From assembly GCA_027066365.1 (NCBI GenBank), contig JAMONV010000052.1:1-32148 (forward strand): a stretch of DNA of 32,148 bases, in the 5' to 3' direction. Below are positions 1-8,554 of the stretch, in pieces. Position 1 is the stretch's first letter, and each line of letters begins with the position of its first letter. Source of the stretch: Flavobacteriales bacterium (GTDB lineage Bacteria; Bacteroidota; Bacteroidia; Flavobacteriales; Flavobacteriaceae). The notes below the pieces were generated by a model. It was not told the DNA's origin. It saw only the letters and a program-made list of their open reading frames with translations, and did not search any database. The position numbers and the translations under genes were made by a program.

Positions 1-61
1 TATAGATTCTGATTTTTTATCGGACAACAATGAATATTTTTAAAATTTTTCTATATAAAAA

Positions 62-78
62 TCCCGTTTTGAACGGGA
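62..78 (-). terminator. Short hairpin, possible minus-strand terminator
   Basis: A perfect 7-bp inverted repeat (TCCCGTT / AACGGGA, 3-nt loop) lies in AT-rich DNA. Read on the minus strand it is followed by TTTTTAT, like an intrinsic terminator; read on the plus strand there is no T-run. It could also end a plus-strand gene that lies before the window, or block antisense readthrough. Its role is uncertain. Confidence 0.3.
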
Positions 79-190
79 GTAACCAAAATACAAATTTAAA
101 GCAAAAAAACATATTGCCAAAAAAAACTTATCAACAATGAATTGTTAGTAAATTTTTCATTGAAAAAAGGATAAAAATCATTAATAGGAT

Positions 191-198
191 TATTTTTG
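191..198 (+). promoter_or_regulatory. Candidate -7 box (TAnnTTTG) for the TonB-dependent receptor
   Basis: TATTTTTG matches the Bacteroidota -7 consensus TAnnTTTG and ends 21 nt before the ATG at 220, the same spacing seen at other genes here. No TTG is found 17-23 nt upstream, so the -33 element is not supported. If the box is real, the TTG codon at 196 lies inside the promoter and cannot be the start. Confidence 0.35.
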
Positions 199-219
199 AC
201 AAACTCAAAACACCAATCC

Positions 220-3200
220 ATGTTCAAATTTAAAATTTTGCCCCTGCTACTGATTTTTTTCACAGGAGCCATTGCACAGGTAACTACGTCCAAGATCGAA
301 GGGACGGTTAAAGACCAGAACGAACCGCTTGGCGGTGCGGAAATTAAAGTAACCCATTTGCCTACGGGAACGGTGACGGGTGTGATATCAAGAATGAACG
401 GAACATTCACGGTACCTAACTTACGTGTAGGTGGTCCCTACACGGTGGAAGTGAATTATATGGGTTATAAGCCGGTAATACTGGAGAATATTTATCTTCA
501 GTTGGGAAAAACTTACAATGTTGATGTGGTTTTGATACCGGATTCGCAAAAGCTGGGAGAGGTGGTGATCACTACATCCAAAAATCAAGTGTTCAACAGC
601 GACCGGACGGGATCGGAAACGAATATTGATGAAAAAACCATCTCCCAATTGCCGTCCATTACACGTTCCGCCGCCGATTATTATCGCTTGGAACCTACGG
701 CAAGCAACGGCTCTTTTGCCGGGCGAAACGATCAATTCAACAACTTTTCGTTGGACGGTTCCATTTTCAATAACCCGTTCGGATTGGATGCGGCTACACC
801 CGGCGGACAATCCAATGCACAGCCGGTTTCTTTGGATGCCATCGAGCAAATTCAAGTAGCCGTGGCGCCTTATGACGTTACATTGTCCGGATTTACGGGT
901 GCTTCGGTGAATGCCGTAACCAAGAGCGGAACCAACCGGTTTCACGGAACCGTTTTCGGATTTTTCCGCAATCAGGATATGACCGGAAAGGTAAATTTGT
1001 CCGGAACCCAACTCAAGCCTCAGCTCAAGCAAAATCAAGCGGGTTTTTCGCTGGGCGGTCCGATTGTTAAAAACAAACTTTTCTTCTTCTTGAATTATGA
1101 GGTGGACGATCGAAGTGACTTAGGTTCTATGTATATCGCCAAAAAACCCGGACGCGCAGGAGGAAATGTTTCCCGTGTGGAAGCTTCGGATCTCGAAGAA
1201 GTAGCCGGTTTGTTGAAATCCATCGGTTATGATCCGGGCCCCTATGAAGGTTATACGCATTATACCTATTCCGATAAAGGCTTGCTTAAATTGGATTGGA
1301 ACGCCACGCAAAATCACCGAGTAACTTTTACAGTCAATTATTTGAAAGCATGGCGTGATTTGAATGCACATCCCGAGGCTATTATGCACCGCGGTCCCGA
1401 TAAAACCGTTTTGCAATTCTATAAGTCGGGATACCGGATACACAATAATATTCTATCCGGTTTGTTGGAAGTGAATTCCACCTTTGCCGATGGAAAAATT
1501 TCCAATAAAATGCAAGCCGGATATACTTATTTTAACGATTTCAGAACTCCGAAATCGGAGCCTGCGCCGGTGATCAATATCGTTAAAGACGGACAACCTT
1601 ATATCATTGCCGGACACGAACCTTTTTCCATTCACAATCATTTGAAGCAATTCGTATGGCAATTCACCGATAATGTGAATTATTACATGGACAATCATAC
1701 GATTACGGCGGGTGTGTCGTTTGAAAAATTTCATTTCTGGAATTCCTTTAATCTCTTCGGATACGGTTTTGATATTTTTCAAACCTATACCATGGATCAA
1801 TTTCGGGATTCCATTGCGTCGGGATATATACAAAGTCATTTTGAAGCCGCTCGTGCTGCGGATGCCGCCGGAAATTGGAACATTACGCGTTTGGATGTCG
1901 GACAACTCGGCGTTTATGCTCAGGATAAATGGGAAATCAACGACAAGCTGAATGTGACCTTTGGATTACGTGTCGATAAACCGTTGTATTTCAATACGCC
2001 TCAATATATTAAAGAAAAAATCAAACAAGCCGGCTCGGATTATATCGCCGAAGATGTTACTTGGTATGACGAAAACGGAAATACGGTAAAGCTTTCCGCC
2101 CGTGATTTGCCGAAGGGGAAAGTATTGTTGTCACCGCGTTTCGGATTTAATTGGGATGTAAAAGGCGATAAAACCTTGCAGGTGAGAGGCGGAAGCGGTG
2201 TTTTCACGGGACGTTTGCCTTTCGTTTGGATTGGTAACCATGTGGCTAATGTCGGTCGTTGGTATTTTACGCCTGTCGCGCCCGATTTCAATTTCCCGCA
2301 AGTGTGGCGAACCGATGTGGGTGTGGATAAAAAATTCGAAAACGGTTGGATCGTTTCGGGAGATTTGGCTTATACGAAAGATATAAATGGAATGATGGTG
2401 CGTAATTATGGTTTGAAGCCGCCATCGGGAACCCTCAATAGTCCGGTCGATAAACGTCCGGTTTATACCGCTGCCGATCATGCGGTCATGCCCGATTATG
2501 GCTTGCCGGCCGATGCTTTTGTGTTCACCAACACGAAATTGGGGCATGCTTTCAATGCTACCTTTAAAATTCAAAAGTCTTTTGAAAATAATCTAAGATT
2601 TAGCTTGGCCTACAGTTTCTTGGATTCTTATGATGTGAATTCCATTGAAGCGGAAATAACCGGCGATGCTTTCATGCGTAATCCCGCTTTGGGTAATGTT
2701 AATAAAGATCGTTTGGCGCATTCGCTTTACGGTGATCGCCATCGTTTCGTCGGTTATGTTGTTAAGTCATGGAATTACGGTAGCCGGGAGCAGTGGTCGA
2801 CCAGCTTGGCCGCATATTATGAAGTGGCACAGGGCGGACGTTTTTCCTATACCTATTCCGGTGATATCAACGGTGACGGATCACCTTTGAACGATTTGCT
2901 CTATATTCCCACCGAAGAGGAAATTCAACAAATGCATTTCGATACTTCCAACGGCTTGAGCGAAGAACAACAACGCTTGGCATTCAATACTTTTATCGCT
3001 CAAGATCCATATTTGAGCACGCACCGCGGCCAATACATGGAAAAATACGGTGCATTGAGTCCTTGGCGGCATCGCGTCGATTTGAAATTGACTCAAACCT
3101 TGAAAATGAAAAACAATACCCGCTTGGAATTCAATCTGAATATGCTCAATTTTACCAACTTATTGGATGAAGAATGGGGGCATATTCAATTGCCGACCAA

Positions 3201-3342
3201 TCGTCAGCCGCTGGGTGTTTACATCAACGCCAACGGCGAACCGATTTATTCTTTCGACCCGAATCTTAGACATTCTTTCACGAATGATTACAGTCTTGAT
3301 TCCCGTTGGCAAATTCAAGCGGGGTTGCGCTATGTTTTCTAG
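220..3342 (+). CDS. Oar-like TonB-dependent outer-membrane receptor
   Basis: An outer-membrane beta-barrel of 1040 aa. A 20-residue signal peptide (MFKFKILPLLLIFFTGAIAQ) is followed by a carboxypeptidase-regulatory-like domain (about residues 25-110: IEGTVKDQNEPLGGAEIKV ... MGYKPV), a plug domain (about 120-240, containing SLDGSIFNNPFGLD and GASVNAVTKSGTNRFHG) and a long barrel whose last residues are GLRYVF, the C-terminal aromatic expected for insertion by the Bam machinery. The SGTNRFHGT segment and overall layout resemble Oar-type receptors rather than SusC proteins, and no SusD partner follows. The substrate cannot be read from sequence; Oar proteins have been tied to protein or signal uptake/export. 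I chose ATG 220 over an upstream TTG (196) because it starts directly at the signal peptide. The gene is monocistronic and ends at a terminator. Confidence 0.9.
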   Translation: MFKFKILPLLLIFFTGAIAQVTTSKIEGTVKDQNEPLGGAEIKVTHLPTGTVTGVISRMNGTFTVPNLRVGGPYTVEVNYMGYKPVILENIYLQLGKTYNVDVVLIPDSQKLGEVVITTSKNQVFNSDRTGSETNIDEKTISQLPSITRSAADYYRLEPTASNGSFAGRNDQFNNFSLDGSIFNNPFGLDAATPGGQSNAQPVSLDAIEQIQVAVAPYDVTLSGFTGASVNAVTKSGTNRFHGTVFGFFRNQDMTGKVNLSGTQLKPQLKQNQAGFSLGGPIVKNKLFFFLNYEVDDRSDLGSMYIAKKPGRAGGNVSRVEASDLEEVAGLLKSIGYDPGPYEGYTHYTYSDKGLLKLDWNATQNHRVTFTVNYLKAWRDLNAHPEAIMHRGPDKTVLQFYKSGYRIHNNILSGLLEVNSTFADGKISNKMQAGYTYFNDFRTPKSEPAPVINIVKDGQPYIIAGHEPFSIHNHLKQFVWQFTDNVNYYMDNHTITAGVSFEKFHFWNSFNLFGYGFDIFQTYTMDQFRDSIASGYIQSHFEAARAADAAGNWNITRLDVGQLGVYAQDKWEINDKLNVTFGLRVDKPLYFNTPQYIKEKIKQAGSDYIAEDVTWYDENGNTVKLSARDLPKGKVLLSPRFGFNWDVKGDKTLQVRGGSGVFTGRLPFVWIGNHVANVGRWYFTPVAPDFNFPQVWRTDVGVDKKFENGWIVSGDLAYTKDINGMMVRNYGLKPPSGTLNSPVDKRPVYTAADHAVMPDYGLPADAFVFTNTKLGHAFNATFKIQKSFENNLRFSLAYSFLDSYDVNSIEAEITGDAFMRNPALGNVNKDRLAHSLYGDRHRFVGYVVKSWNYGSREQWSTSLAAYYEVAQGGRFSYTYSGDINGDGSPLNDLLYIPTEEEIQQMHFDTSNGLSEEQQRLAFNTFIAQDPYLSTHRGQYMEKYGALSPWRHRVDLKLTQTLKMKNNTRLEFNLNMLNFTNLLDEEWGHIQLPTNRQPLGVYINANGEPIYSFDPNLRHSFTNDYSLDSRWQIQAGLRYVF

Positions 3343-3370
3343 TTAGACTAGATAATGTTCTGTAGTGTAT

Positions 3371-3402
3371 AAAGGCACTTGTTGTATGCAGGTGCCTTTT
3401 TT
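3371..3402 (+). terminator. Intrinsic terminator after the TonB-dependent receptor
   Basis: An 8-bp perfect stem (AAAGGCAC / GTGCCTTT) with a 13-nt loop and a run of six T lies 28 nt after the receptor stop codon. The facing gene rlmN ends at 3433, so the hairpin also separates convergent units, though the minus-strand T-run is weak. Confidence 0.75.
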
Positions 3403-3432
3403 GTTGCGCCGGGGCAGCGGAGAAACGAAAAA

Positions 3433-4530
3433 TTAGAATTTGAGTTTTGGTGTTTTGTATACGATTTTAGGCAGGAGGGTTTCGTATTTTCCGGCCAATT
3501 GGCCGCAAGCCGCATCGATGTCTTGTCCGGCGCTGTGTCTGATGGTGGCGGTGATTCCCGCTTCTTTCAGACGTTTTTGATAACGCAGGAACCACCGGTC
3601 GCCTGCATCTTGATAATTATTGAAGGAGTTCGCAGGGTTGTAACGGATCAAATTTATTTTGGAAGGAACGCGTTTTGCATAGTGAATTAGCGCTTCAATG
3701 GCAAGGTCATTATCGTTGATGTCTTTTAAAACGAGGTATTCAAAAGTAATTTTATTTTTGGTTTTTCGATACCATTCCCGTAATGATTCCATAAGGGGAA
3801 TTAATCCACCGGTTCGTTCGTTAACGGGCATTAGTCGCGATCTAACTTCGTCGATGGCGGAATGTAGCGATACGGCCAGATTGATTTTGGGTTGATCGGA
3901 AGCCAGATGTTTGATCATTTTGGGAATGCCTGCCGTTGAAAGTGTTATTCGTTTGGGAGATAAACCCAATCCCTTGGGCGAAGTGATTATTTCAATGGCT
4001 TTATTAACATTTGTGTAATTTAACAGCGGTTCGCCCATGCCCATGAAAACAATATTGGTCAAGCGGCGGGTATAGTGTTCGTCGGCCAAATCGATGGCTT
4101 GTTTAACTTGATCCACTATTTCGGCATAGGTTAAATTGCGCATTCGCTTAAGTTTTGCCGTTGCGCAGAAAGTGCAATCAAGACTGCATCCTACTTGTGA
4201 AGAGACGCACACGGTTACGCGCTTGCCGGTTGGTATTACCACCGATTCCACATGTAATCCGTCGGGTAGTTCGACAGCATTTTTTAAGCTACCGTCTTTG
4301 CTTTGAAGCGTTTCATTCAGTTGTGCGGTTTCGATAAAAAAATGTTCTTGAAGTTTGAGGCGTAATGGCTTGGAAAGATTGGTCATATCCTCAAAGGAAG
4401 TGACGTGTTTTTGCCACAGCCATTCTAAGATTTGCTTGGCGCGATAGGGTTTTTCGCCTTCTCTTGCCAGCCATTTTTCCAATTCTTCCTGTGTAAGAAG
4501 TCGAATATTTTTTGGTGTTGTTTTTTTCAT
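3433..4530 (-). CDS. rlmN: Dual-specificity rRNA/tRNA adenine-C2 methyltransferase RlmN
   Basis: A cytoplasmic radical-SAM enzyme that methylates C2 of A2503 in 23S rRNA and of A37 in some tRNAs. The 365 aa are typical for the family. The radical-SAM cluster motif is C115-SLD-C119-TF-C122. The GMGEPLLNY segment (164-172) is the SAM-binding signature, and AVSLHS (219-224) is also typical. The conserved C-terminal cysteine that forms the methyl-transfer intermediate is C342 in DIDAACGQLAG. The N-terminal RNA-binding portion (LAREGEKPYRAKQILEWLW, 21-39) is intact. The start codon is 5 nt after the stop of the upstream DUF4834 gene, so the two are probably cotranscribed. Confidence 0.96.
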   Translation of the reverse strand: MKKTTPKNIRLLTQEELEKWLAREGEKPYRAKQILEWLWQKHVTSFEDMTNLSKPLRLKLQEHFFIETAQLNETLQSKDGSLKNAVELPDGLHVESVVIPTGKRVTVCVSSQVGCSLDCTFCATAKLKRMRNLTYAEIVDQVKQAIDLADEHYTRRLTNIVFMGMGEPLLNYTNVNKAIEIITSPKGLGLSPKRITLSTAGIPKMIKHLASDQPKINLAVSLHSAIDEVRSRLMPVNERTGGLIPLMESLREWYRKTKNKITFEYLVLKDINDNDLAIEALIHYAKRVPSKINLIRYNPANSFNNYQDAGDRWFLRYQKRLKEAGITATIRHSAGQDIDAACGQLAGKYETLLPKIVYKTPKLKF

Positions 4531-4535
4531 GAATT

Positions 4536-4778
4536 TTAATCGATTTCTTCAAAAACGGCATCTTCGGCATCGGTTTGGCGTCCGGATTTATTGATGTAGG
4601 TTTTGCCGGGTTCGGTGTTTTCCTCCTTAGGACGATAGTAAGGGTTTCGGAATTGTTCTTCGAAGCGTTTTTGGGCTTTTTCCATCATTTTGTTTACGAG
4701 AAAGGGAGCTAAAAGTCGCATCAAAAAGCGATAAAGCAGCATAAAGAATATGAAGTAAAGTAAAATTTTAAATAGCAT
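4536..4778 (-). CDS. Small membrane protein, DUF4834 family
   Basis: An 80-aa protein with one hydrophobic N-terminal segment (about residues 2-28: KILLYFIFFMLLYRFLMRLL) followed by a basic/polar tail rich in K, E and R (NKMMEKAQKRFEEQFRNPYYRP). This layout, the length and the adjacency to another Bacteroidota gene match my memory of DUF4834, a flavobacterial family of unknown function. It should sit in the inner membrane with the tail in the cytoplasm. It is first in a two-gene unit with rlmN (5-nt gap). Two GAAATATA sites upstream (4804-4811 and 4813-4820; TATATTTC on this strand) are one base off the -7 consensus and are correctly spaced. I see nothing that gives a biochemical role. Confidence 0.75.
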   Translation of the reverse strand: MLFKILLYFIFFMLLYRFLMRLLAPFLVNKMMEKAQKRFEEQFRNPYYRPKEENTEPGKTYINKSGRQTDAEDAVFEEID

Positions 4779-4841
4779 GAAAAACAGGTTTTTATTTGGG
4801 CATGAAATATACGAAATATATAAATCGGAAAAAACATGCGA

Positions 4842-5333
4842 TTAGTGACTTGTCAGGAAATAGCCTTTGTATATTCGGATTTTTTCATAGGAATTGTTTT
4901 GTAAATAGCATTCGAAATAACCTTCGATAGTATCGTTGTTGTATTTCAGGATTTTAACATAACCGCTATTGGGAGTAGTCCGGTAGATTCTTGTCGAATC
5001 GTAAAACCACTCTGCATAAGCCGTGGCGGGCATAGGTGTCCCGTTTTGCCAAACTTCCGAAAAATGGTATGGGTTGTTTACCCTGATGGGGTGGGGTATG
5101 TGAATATGTATTAAACTACCGTTAATGGTTAGAGTGGAATCTTCCTTGATGCGGGCTTCTTCCGAGTTTTTAAAGAGGGGTTGTCCTTCGCTTTCTTCTA
5201 TAAAATATGAGATGGAGTTGATGGAGAAATTTTTGTTTAACATACCGGGAGTGATATATCGAGGGTTTTTGCAGCAGTTTGATAGTAAGAGTGTTATAAT
5301 TAGAATTGGAAGTGATTGTTTAAGTGTTTTCAT
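4842..5333 (-). CDS. Small putative lipoprotein A, DUF6252-like, unknown function
   Basis: 163 aa. The signal sequence ends in a lipobox with C20 (LLSNC) and a second cysteine follows at once (C21). The rest is polar and beta-rich with no known catalytic motif. The C-terminal block (SGYVKILKYNNDTIEGYFECYL ... KITKGYF-like ending) resembles the DUF6252 pattern of flavobacterial lipoproteins, but that is from memory and unconfirmed. It is clearly related to the next gene upstream (5346-5894), which has the same CC at 20/21 and the same C-terminal pattern (ILxYN...GxFE...KGxF). It is last in a three-gene operon, 12 nt after the paralogue. Confidence 0.7.
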   Translation of the reverse strand: MKTLKQSLPILIITLLLSNCCKNPRYITPGMLNKNFSINSISYFIEESEGQPLFKNSEEARIKEDSTLTINGSLIHIHIPHPIRVNNPYHFSEVWQNGTPMPATAYAEWFYDSTRIYRTTPNSGYVKILKYNNDTIEGYFECYLQNNSYEKIRIYKGYFLTSH

Positions 5334-5345
5334 AGCCGTTCCGTT

Positions 5346-5894
5346 TTAAAAATGATAAATCATTTGCCAGTCGAAGAAACCTTTGGTGATTTTTCTGCTT
5401 TCGTAATTATTTTCGACGGTAAATTCAAAAATTCCTCTAATGAAATTTTCTTCCGGGTTGTATTCCAAAATGCGTAAATAGGAATCCGGGCCGCCGGTGG
5501 AATACAGGTTATCGCCTTCAAAAAGGGAATAGATTATCGTGTTACGGTTAAAATAGTCGGAACTGTCGAAGGCATCGAAGTGATAAATGCCAGGGCCGTG
5601 AAAATGATGTATATTTATCCATATGGCAAAGCGGCTGTCGATTAAGTTGGTGCTATTGCTTTTCGGATAGTAATTTAAACGAATAAATAAAGTGGAATCG
5701 GTCGAATAAATTTCGGCAGGCAATGATTGGGCATCATAAAGTGCGGGTGTATATTCCAAAATAACGGGTTGGCCGTTTAACTCGAAATAAAATTGATTGT
5801 CGTAAAGTTCATTTACTCTAATGGCCCGGCGACAACAAGCATTTGCCGTGATGACTATTGCTGCCGTGATGAGTATTTTCAGGAGCTTTTTCAT
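5346..5894 (-). CDS. Small putative lipoprotein B, paralogue of lipoprotein A
   Basis: 182 aa with a signal sequence and lipobox ending at C20 (TANAC), again followed by C21. The mature part is acidic/aromatic and beta-rich. The C-terminal block SYLRILEYNPEENFIRGIFE then RKITKGFF parallels lipoprotein A, so the two probably arose by tandem duplication followed by strong divergence. The central motif HHFHGPGIYHFD is histidine-rich and has no counterpart in A. It lies 12 nt downstream of the barrel gene and upstream of A in the same operon. The lipid anchor suggests the periplasmic or outer face of the outer membrane; the function is unknown. Confidence 0.7.
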   Translation of the reverse strand: MKKLLKILITAAIVITANACCRRAIRVNELYDNQFYFELNGQPVILEYTPALYDAQSLPAEIYSTDSTLFIRLNYYPKSNSTNLIDSRFAIWINIHHFHGPGIYHFDAFDSSDYFNRNTIIYSLFEGDNLYSTGGPDSYLRILEYNPEENFIRGIFEFTVENNYESRKITKGFFDWQMIYHF

Positions 5895-5906
5895 GGTATT
5901 TGATTT

Positions 5907-6533
5907 CTAGAAACGGTATGATAGACCGGTTTCGATACTAGTGTAGTTTCCGTTATAGATGTGATTTAGGGATATTTCCGCTGATATGTTTTTATAAAAA
6001 CGATATTGAAAATTGAGTTGAAAGCCGTAGAATTTATTAAGGTAATCGTGAGGTTCTTTGCTTCTTTGGTAGATTATTTTGTCATTGTCATAAACGGTAA
6101 AACGGTAGGTTTGTGAACCGATTAAAAATTGATGGAAAAAATTCATTGTAGCGCCAAAATCTTTGTATTTGAACAGGAATCCCGTGGTAAAATACATGGC
6201 GGGAAAGTAGCGTATCAAGCGGTATTCATATTGACCGGAAGATCGATATTCTTCGGTTTTGAATGGGGAATACGCCAAAGAAAGAAGAGTAAAGAATTGG
6301 CTTGGATTTTGCTCGTTGCCGAACGAAAGGCCCAGTACGCCTTTGAGGTATGGCATGGGCCTCGGGCGAGTATGTTGATACGGACTGTTATTCGGAAAGG
6401 TTAAGTTTATTCCGGTTCCCAAGGCGTAATACGAGATAAAATGATTTTCCGAAGCGGATTCGGATTGACCGTAAGTTGCTATTACGGGAAAAATCAAAAG
6501 AATCCACCGCATTGGATATTTGTTTTGGGCCAT
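5907..6533 (-). CDS. Small outer-membrane beta-barrel protein
   Basis: 208 aa. A hydrophobic leader (MRWILLIFPVIATYGQ, residues 8-23) gives an exported protein; M8 is an alternative start that would give a tighter signal peptide. The mature part alternates polar and aromatic residues in strand-length blocks (ISYYALGTGINLTF, YLKGVLGLSFG, FFTLLSLAYSPF, FYGFQLNFQYRF, SAEISLNHIYN) and ends GLSYRF with a terminal Phe, as expected for a small barrel of roughly eight strands. It is the first gene of the operon with the two lipoproteins, which may be its partners. No substrate or enzymatic motif is visible. Confidence 0.75.
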   Translation of the reverse strand: MAQNKYPMRWILLIFPVIATYGQSESASENHFISYYALGTGINLTFPNNSPYQHTRPRPMPYLKGVLGLSFGNEQNPSQFFTLLSLAYSPFKTEEYRSSGQYEYRLIRYFPAMYFTTGFLFKYKDFGATMNFFHQFLIGSQTYRFTVYDNDKIIYQRSKEPHDYLNKFYGFQLNFQYRFYKNISAEISLNHIYNGNYTSIETGLSYRF

Positions 6534-6556
6534 GGGTTATTTTTACAATTAAAAAG

Positions 6557-6585
6557 CAAAAATTATGCCTAACTTGAATTTTCAA
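6557..6585 (-). promoter_or_regulatory. Candidate promoter of the barrel/lipoprotein operon
   Basis: On the minus strand a TTG is followed after 17 nt by TAATTTTTG, which is the -7 box with one extra base between TA and TTTG. The box ends 23 nt before the ATG at 6533. The irregular -7 spacing keeps confidence low. Confidence 0.35.
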
Positions 6586-6631
6586 TAAGAAATGCCAATT
6601 GAATTGTTTTAATAAATGTAAAATAAAGATG

Positions 6632-7594
6632 TTAAAATTTTAAATTTAATATCTTGTCTGCCGTTATTTTTGCGAGTTTTCGAGCGCTTTCTTCCGAAAG
6701 GCCGGCTATATGTGGGGTGATAATGATGTTGGGGCGGTTAAGTAATCGCTGCAATGTATCCGGAAAATTTCCTTGTTTTAGTCCTTCATTAAACGAATGG
6801 TGTTCATATTCGATGACGTCCAGTGCGGCACCTAGGATTTTTCCTTTATCCAAGAAATGAAGAAGAGATTCGGTCTCAACCGTTTCGCCGCGAGCGGTAT
6901 TGATGAGGTAGAAATTTTTTTTCATTTTTTCAACAAATCGAGCATTGACCATGTGGTGGGTTTTCGGTGTAAGCGGAACATGTAAACTAATGATGTCTGC
7001 GCGTTGAAAAATTTCTTCCGGATGGGTTTGACGGGCAAAACGGTCACCTTTTCCGGGTATAATATCATGACAAATGACTTCGCAACCGAATACGGACAAC
7101 TTTTCAGCGAAAGCTTGGCCGGTGTTGCCGTAGCCGATAATTCCAACGACTTTACCTTCCAATTCGTTGCCGAGAAAGGCGTTTCTATTCCAATTCCCGT
7201 TTTTAACATCCATTGCAAATGCGAAGGATTTGCGTATCAAACCGAGCAAAAGCCATAGGGCATGTTCGGCCACGGCATTGCGATTTCCTTCGGGGGCATT
7301 GATTACGACAATATTTTTGAAGGCGGCATATGTTTTATCGATACCTTCGGTGCCGGAACCGACGCGAGCGATAAATTTAAGTTGTTTTGCACGGTCGATT
7401 AAAAACTTGTCCACCGGAATGCGGCTTCGCAGAATAAGTCCTTGATAGGATGCTATTTTTTCGGCGATGTGTTTATAATCGCCGTTTAAGTCCTCGTCCA
7501 CCGTCCAGCCGTTTGTGCGGAGTAGGCTATCGAGGAGGGGATGGACCGGGTCAATGCGGAGAATTTTCTTGGAAAATATTTTTGAAGTATTCAT
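6632..7594 (-). CDS. D-isomer-specific 2-hydroxyacid dehydrogenase, SerA-like
   Basis: A 320-aa NAD-dependent dehydrogenase, closest in look to 3-phosphoglycerate dehydrogenase but without a C-terminal ACT domain. The Rossmann motif GIIGYGNTGQ (151-160) and the catalytic triad R235 (NTARGE), E264 (DVIEYE) and H295 (TPHIAG) are all present. The N-terminal substrate half has RSRIPVD and VGSGTEGID, as in PGDH. The start overlaps the end of the epimerase gene by 44 nt; the first dozen residues (MNTSKIFSKKIL) look like an extension, but I see no better start. It is last in the polysaccharide operon. It could be a true SerA (serine synthesis) or act on a 2-keto sugar intermediate; context cannot decide. 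Confidence 0.85.
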   Translation of the reverse strand: MNTSKIFSKKILRIDPVHPLLDSLLRTNGWTVDEDLNGDYKHIAEKIASYQGLILRSRIPVDKFLIDRAKQLKFIARVGSGTEGIDKTYAAFKNIVVINAPEGNRNAVAEHALWLLLGLIRKSFAFAMDVKNGNWNRNAFLGNELEGKVVGIIGYGNTGQAFAEKLSVFGCEVICHDIIPGKGDRFARQTHPEEIFQRADIISLHVPLTPKTHHMVNARFVEKMKKNFYLINTARGETVETESLLHFLDKGKILGAALDVIEYEHHSFNEGLKQGNFPDTLQRLLNRPNIIITPHIAGLSEESARKLAKITADKILNLKF

Positions 7595-8552
7595 AAGTTA
7601 TTTTCAGTCCTTCTTCCAACGGAACCAAATCGGAATAGCTGAGGAGTTTTTGCGCTTTGGAAATGTCGGCCAGGGAGTCTCGGACGTCGCCTGGACGGGC
7701 CGGTCCGAATTCGGGGTGGGCTTTTTTTTGGGCAAGGGCGGCTATTTTTTCAAGCAATCGGAGCAGGGAAGTTCGTTTTCCGACGGCTATGTTATATACT
7801 TGATTGACGGCATTTTCTGATGCAAAGAAAGCGCGAATGTTGGCTTGCACGGCATTTTCGACGAAGGTAAAATCCCGGGTTTGTAATCCGTCTCCGTTGA
7901 TGACGGGGCGTTTGCCGGTGATAACGGCTTTCATGAAAAGCGGAATAACGGCGGCATAGGCGCCGTTGGGATCCTGTCGTGGGCCGAAAATATTAAAATA
8001 ACGCAGGCCTATGGTTCGGGTGCCGTATAATTTTCCGAAAACACCGGCATACAGTTCGTTCACCAGTTTGGTTACGGCATAAGGCGATAGCGGATTTCCG
8101 GTATTGTTTTCGCGTTTGGGCAATTGGGTACTGTCGCCGTAGGTTGAGCTTGATGCGGCGTAAATCATGCGTTTTGGACGTGAGGCATTTTTAAAGGCGG
8201 TGAGCACATTCAAAAATCCGTTGATATTGACTTGGTTGGTGGTCAACGGATCTTCGATCGAACGCGGCACGGACCCCAGCGCGGCTTGGTGAGAAATATA
8301 ATCGGATTGTTCCACTAGATTTTTGACCAAATTGTAATCGCGAATGTCTCCTTCCACAATTTCAAGCGCCGGATTGTCATCAAAAGCTTTTAGGTTTTTC
8401 CTGAAACCGGTGGAAAAATTATCGAGCACAATTACTTTCCGGGCATTATATCGAAGCAAATATTCCACAATGTGTGATCCGATAAATCCGGCACCGCCTG
8501 TAATCAGGAATGTAAAATTCAAATTGCCGTCATGAAATTTTTTTTCATACAT
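7551..8552 (-). CDS. UDP-N-acetylhexosamine 4-epimerase, WbpP/TviC-like
   Basis: 333 aa, extended short-chain dehydrogenase/reductase fold. NAD is bound by GGAGFIGS (19-26). The catalytic set is the Ser region SSSTYGD (134-140) with Y158 and K162 (SPYAVTK). LRYFNIFGPRQDP (183-195) and GDGLQTRDFTF (220-230) are typical of the UDP-GlcNAc/UDP-GlcNAcA epimerase group. Next to a UDP-HexNAc dehydrogenase, it should interconvert gluco and galacto forms of the UDP-N-acetyl sugar or of its uronic acid, as in the Vi antigen and Pseudomonas O6 pathways. I chose ATG 8552, which begins 2 nt after the dehydrogenase stop, rather than a TTG at 8558 that would overlap it. Confidence 0.88.
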   Translation of the reverse strand: MYEKKFHDGNLNFTFLITGGAGFIGSHIVEYLLRYNARKVIVLDNFSTGFRKNLKAFDDNPALEIVEGDIRDYNLVKNLVEQSDYISHQAALGSVPRSIEDPLTTNQVNINGFLNVLTAFKNASRPKRMIYAASSSTYGDSTQLPKRENNTGNPLSPYAVTKLVNELYAGVFGKLYGTRTIGLRYFNIFGPRQDPNGAYAAVIPLFMKAVITGKRPVINGDGLQTRDFTFVENAVQANIRAFFASENAVNQVYNIAVGKRTSLLRLLEKIAALAQKKAHPEFGPARPGDVRDSLADISKAQKLLSYSDLVPLEEGLKITYEYFKNIFQENSPH

Positions 8553-8554
8553 AA

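Noticed and set aside
196-219. TTG start giving eight more residues on the receptor
   Set aside because: The ATG at 220 begins a complete signal peptide, and the TTG falls within a candidate -7 box.
421-1038. Minus-strand ORF of 205 aa inside the TonB-dependent receptor
   Set aside because: Opposite-strand shadow of a gene with clear domains; the translation has no recognisable features.
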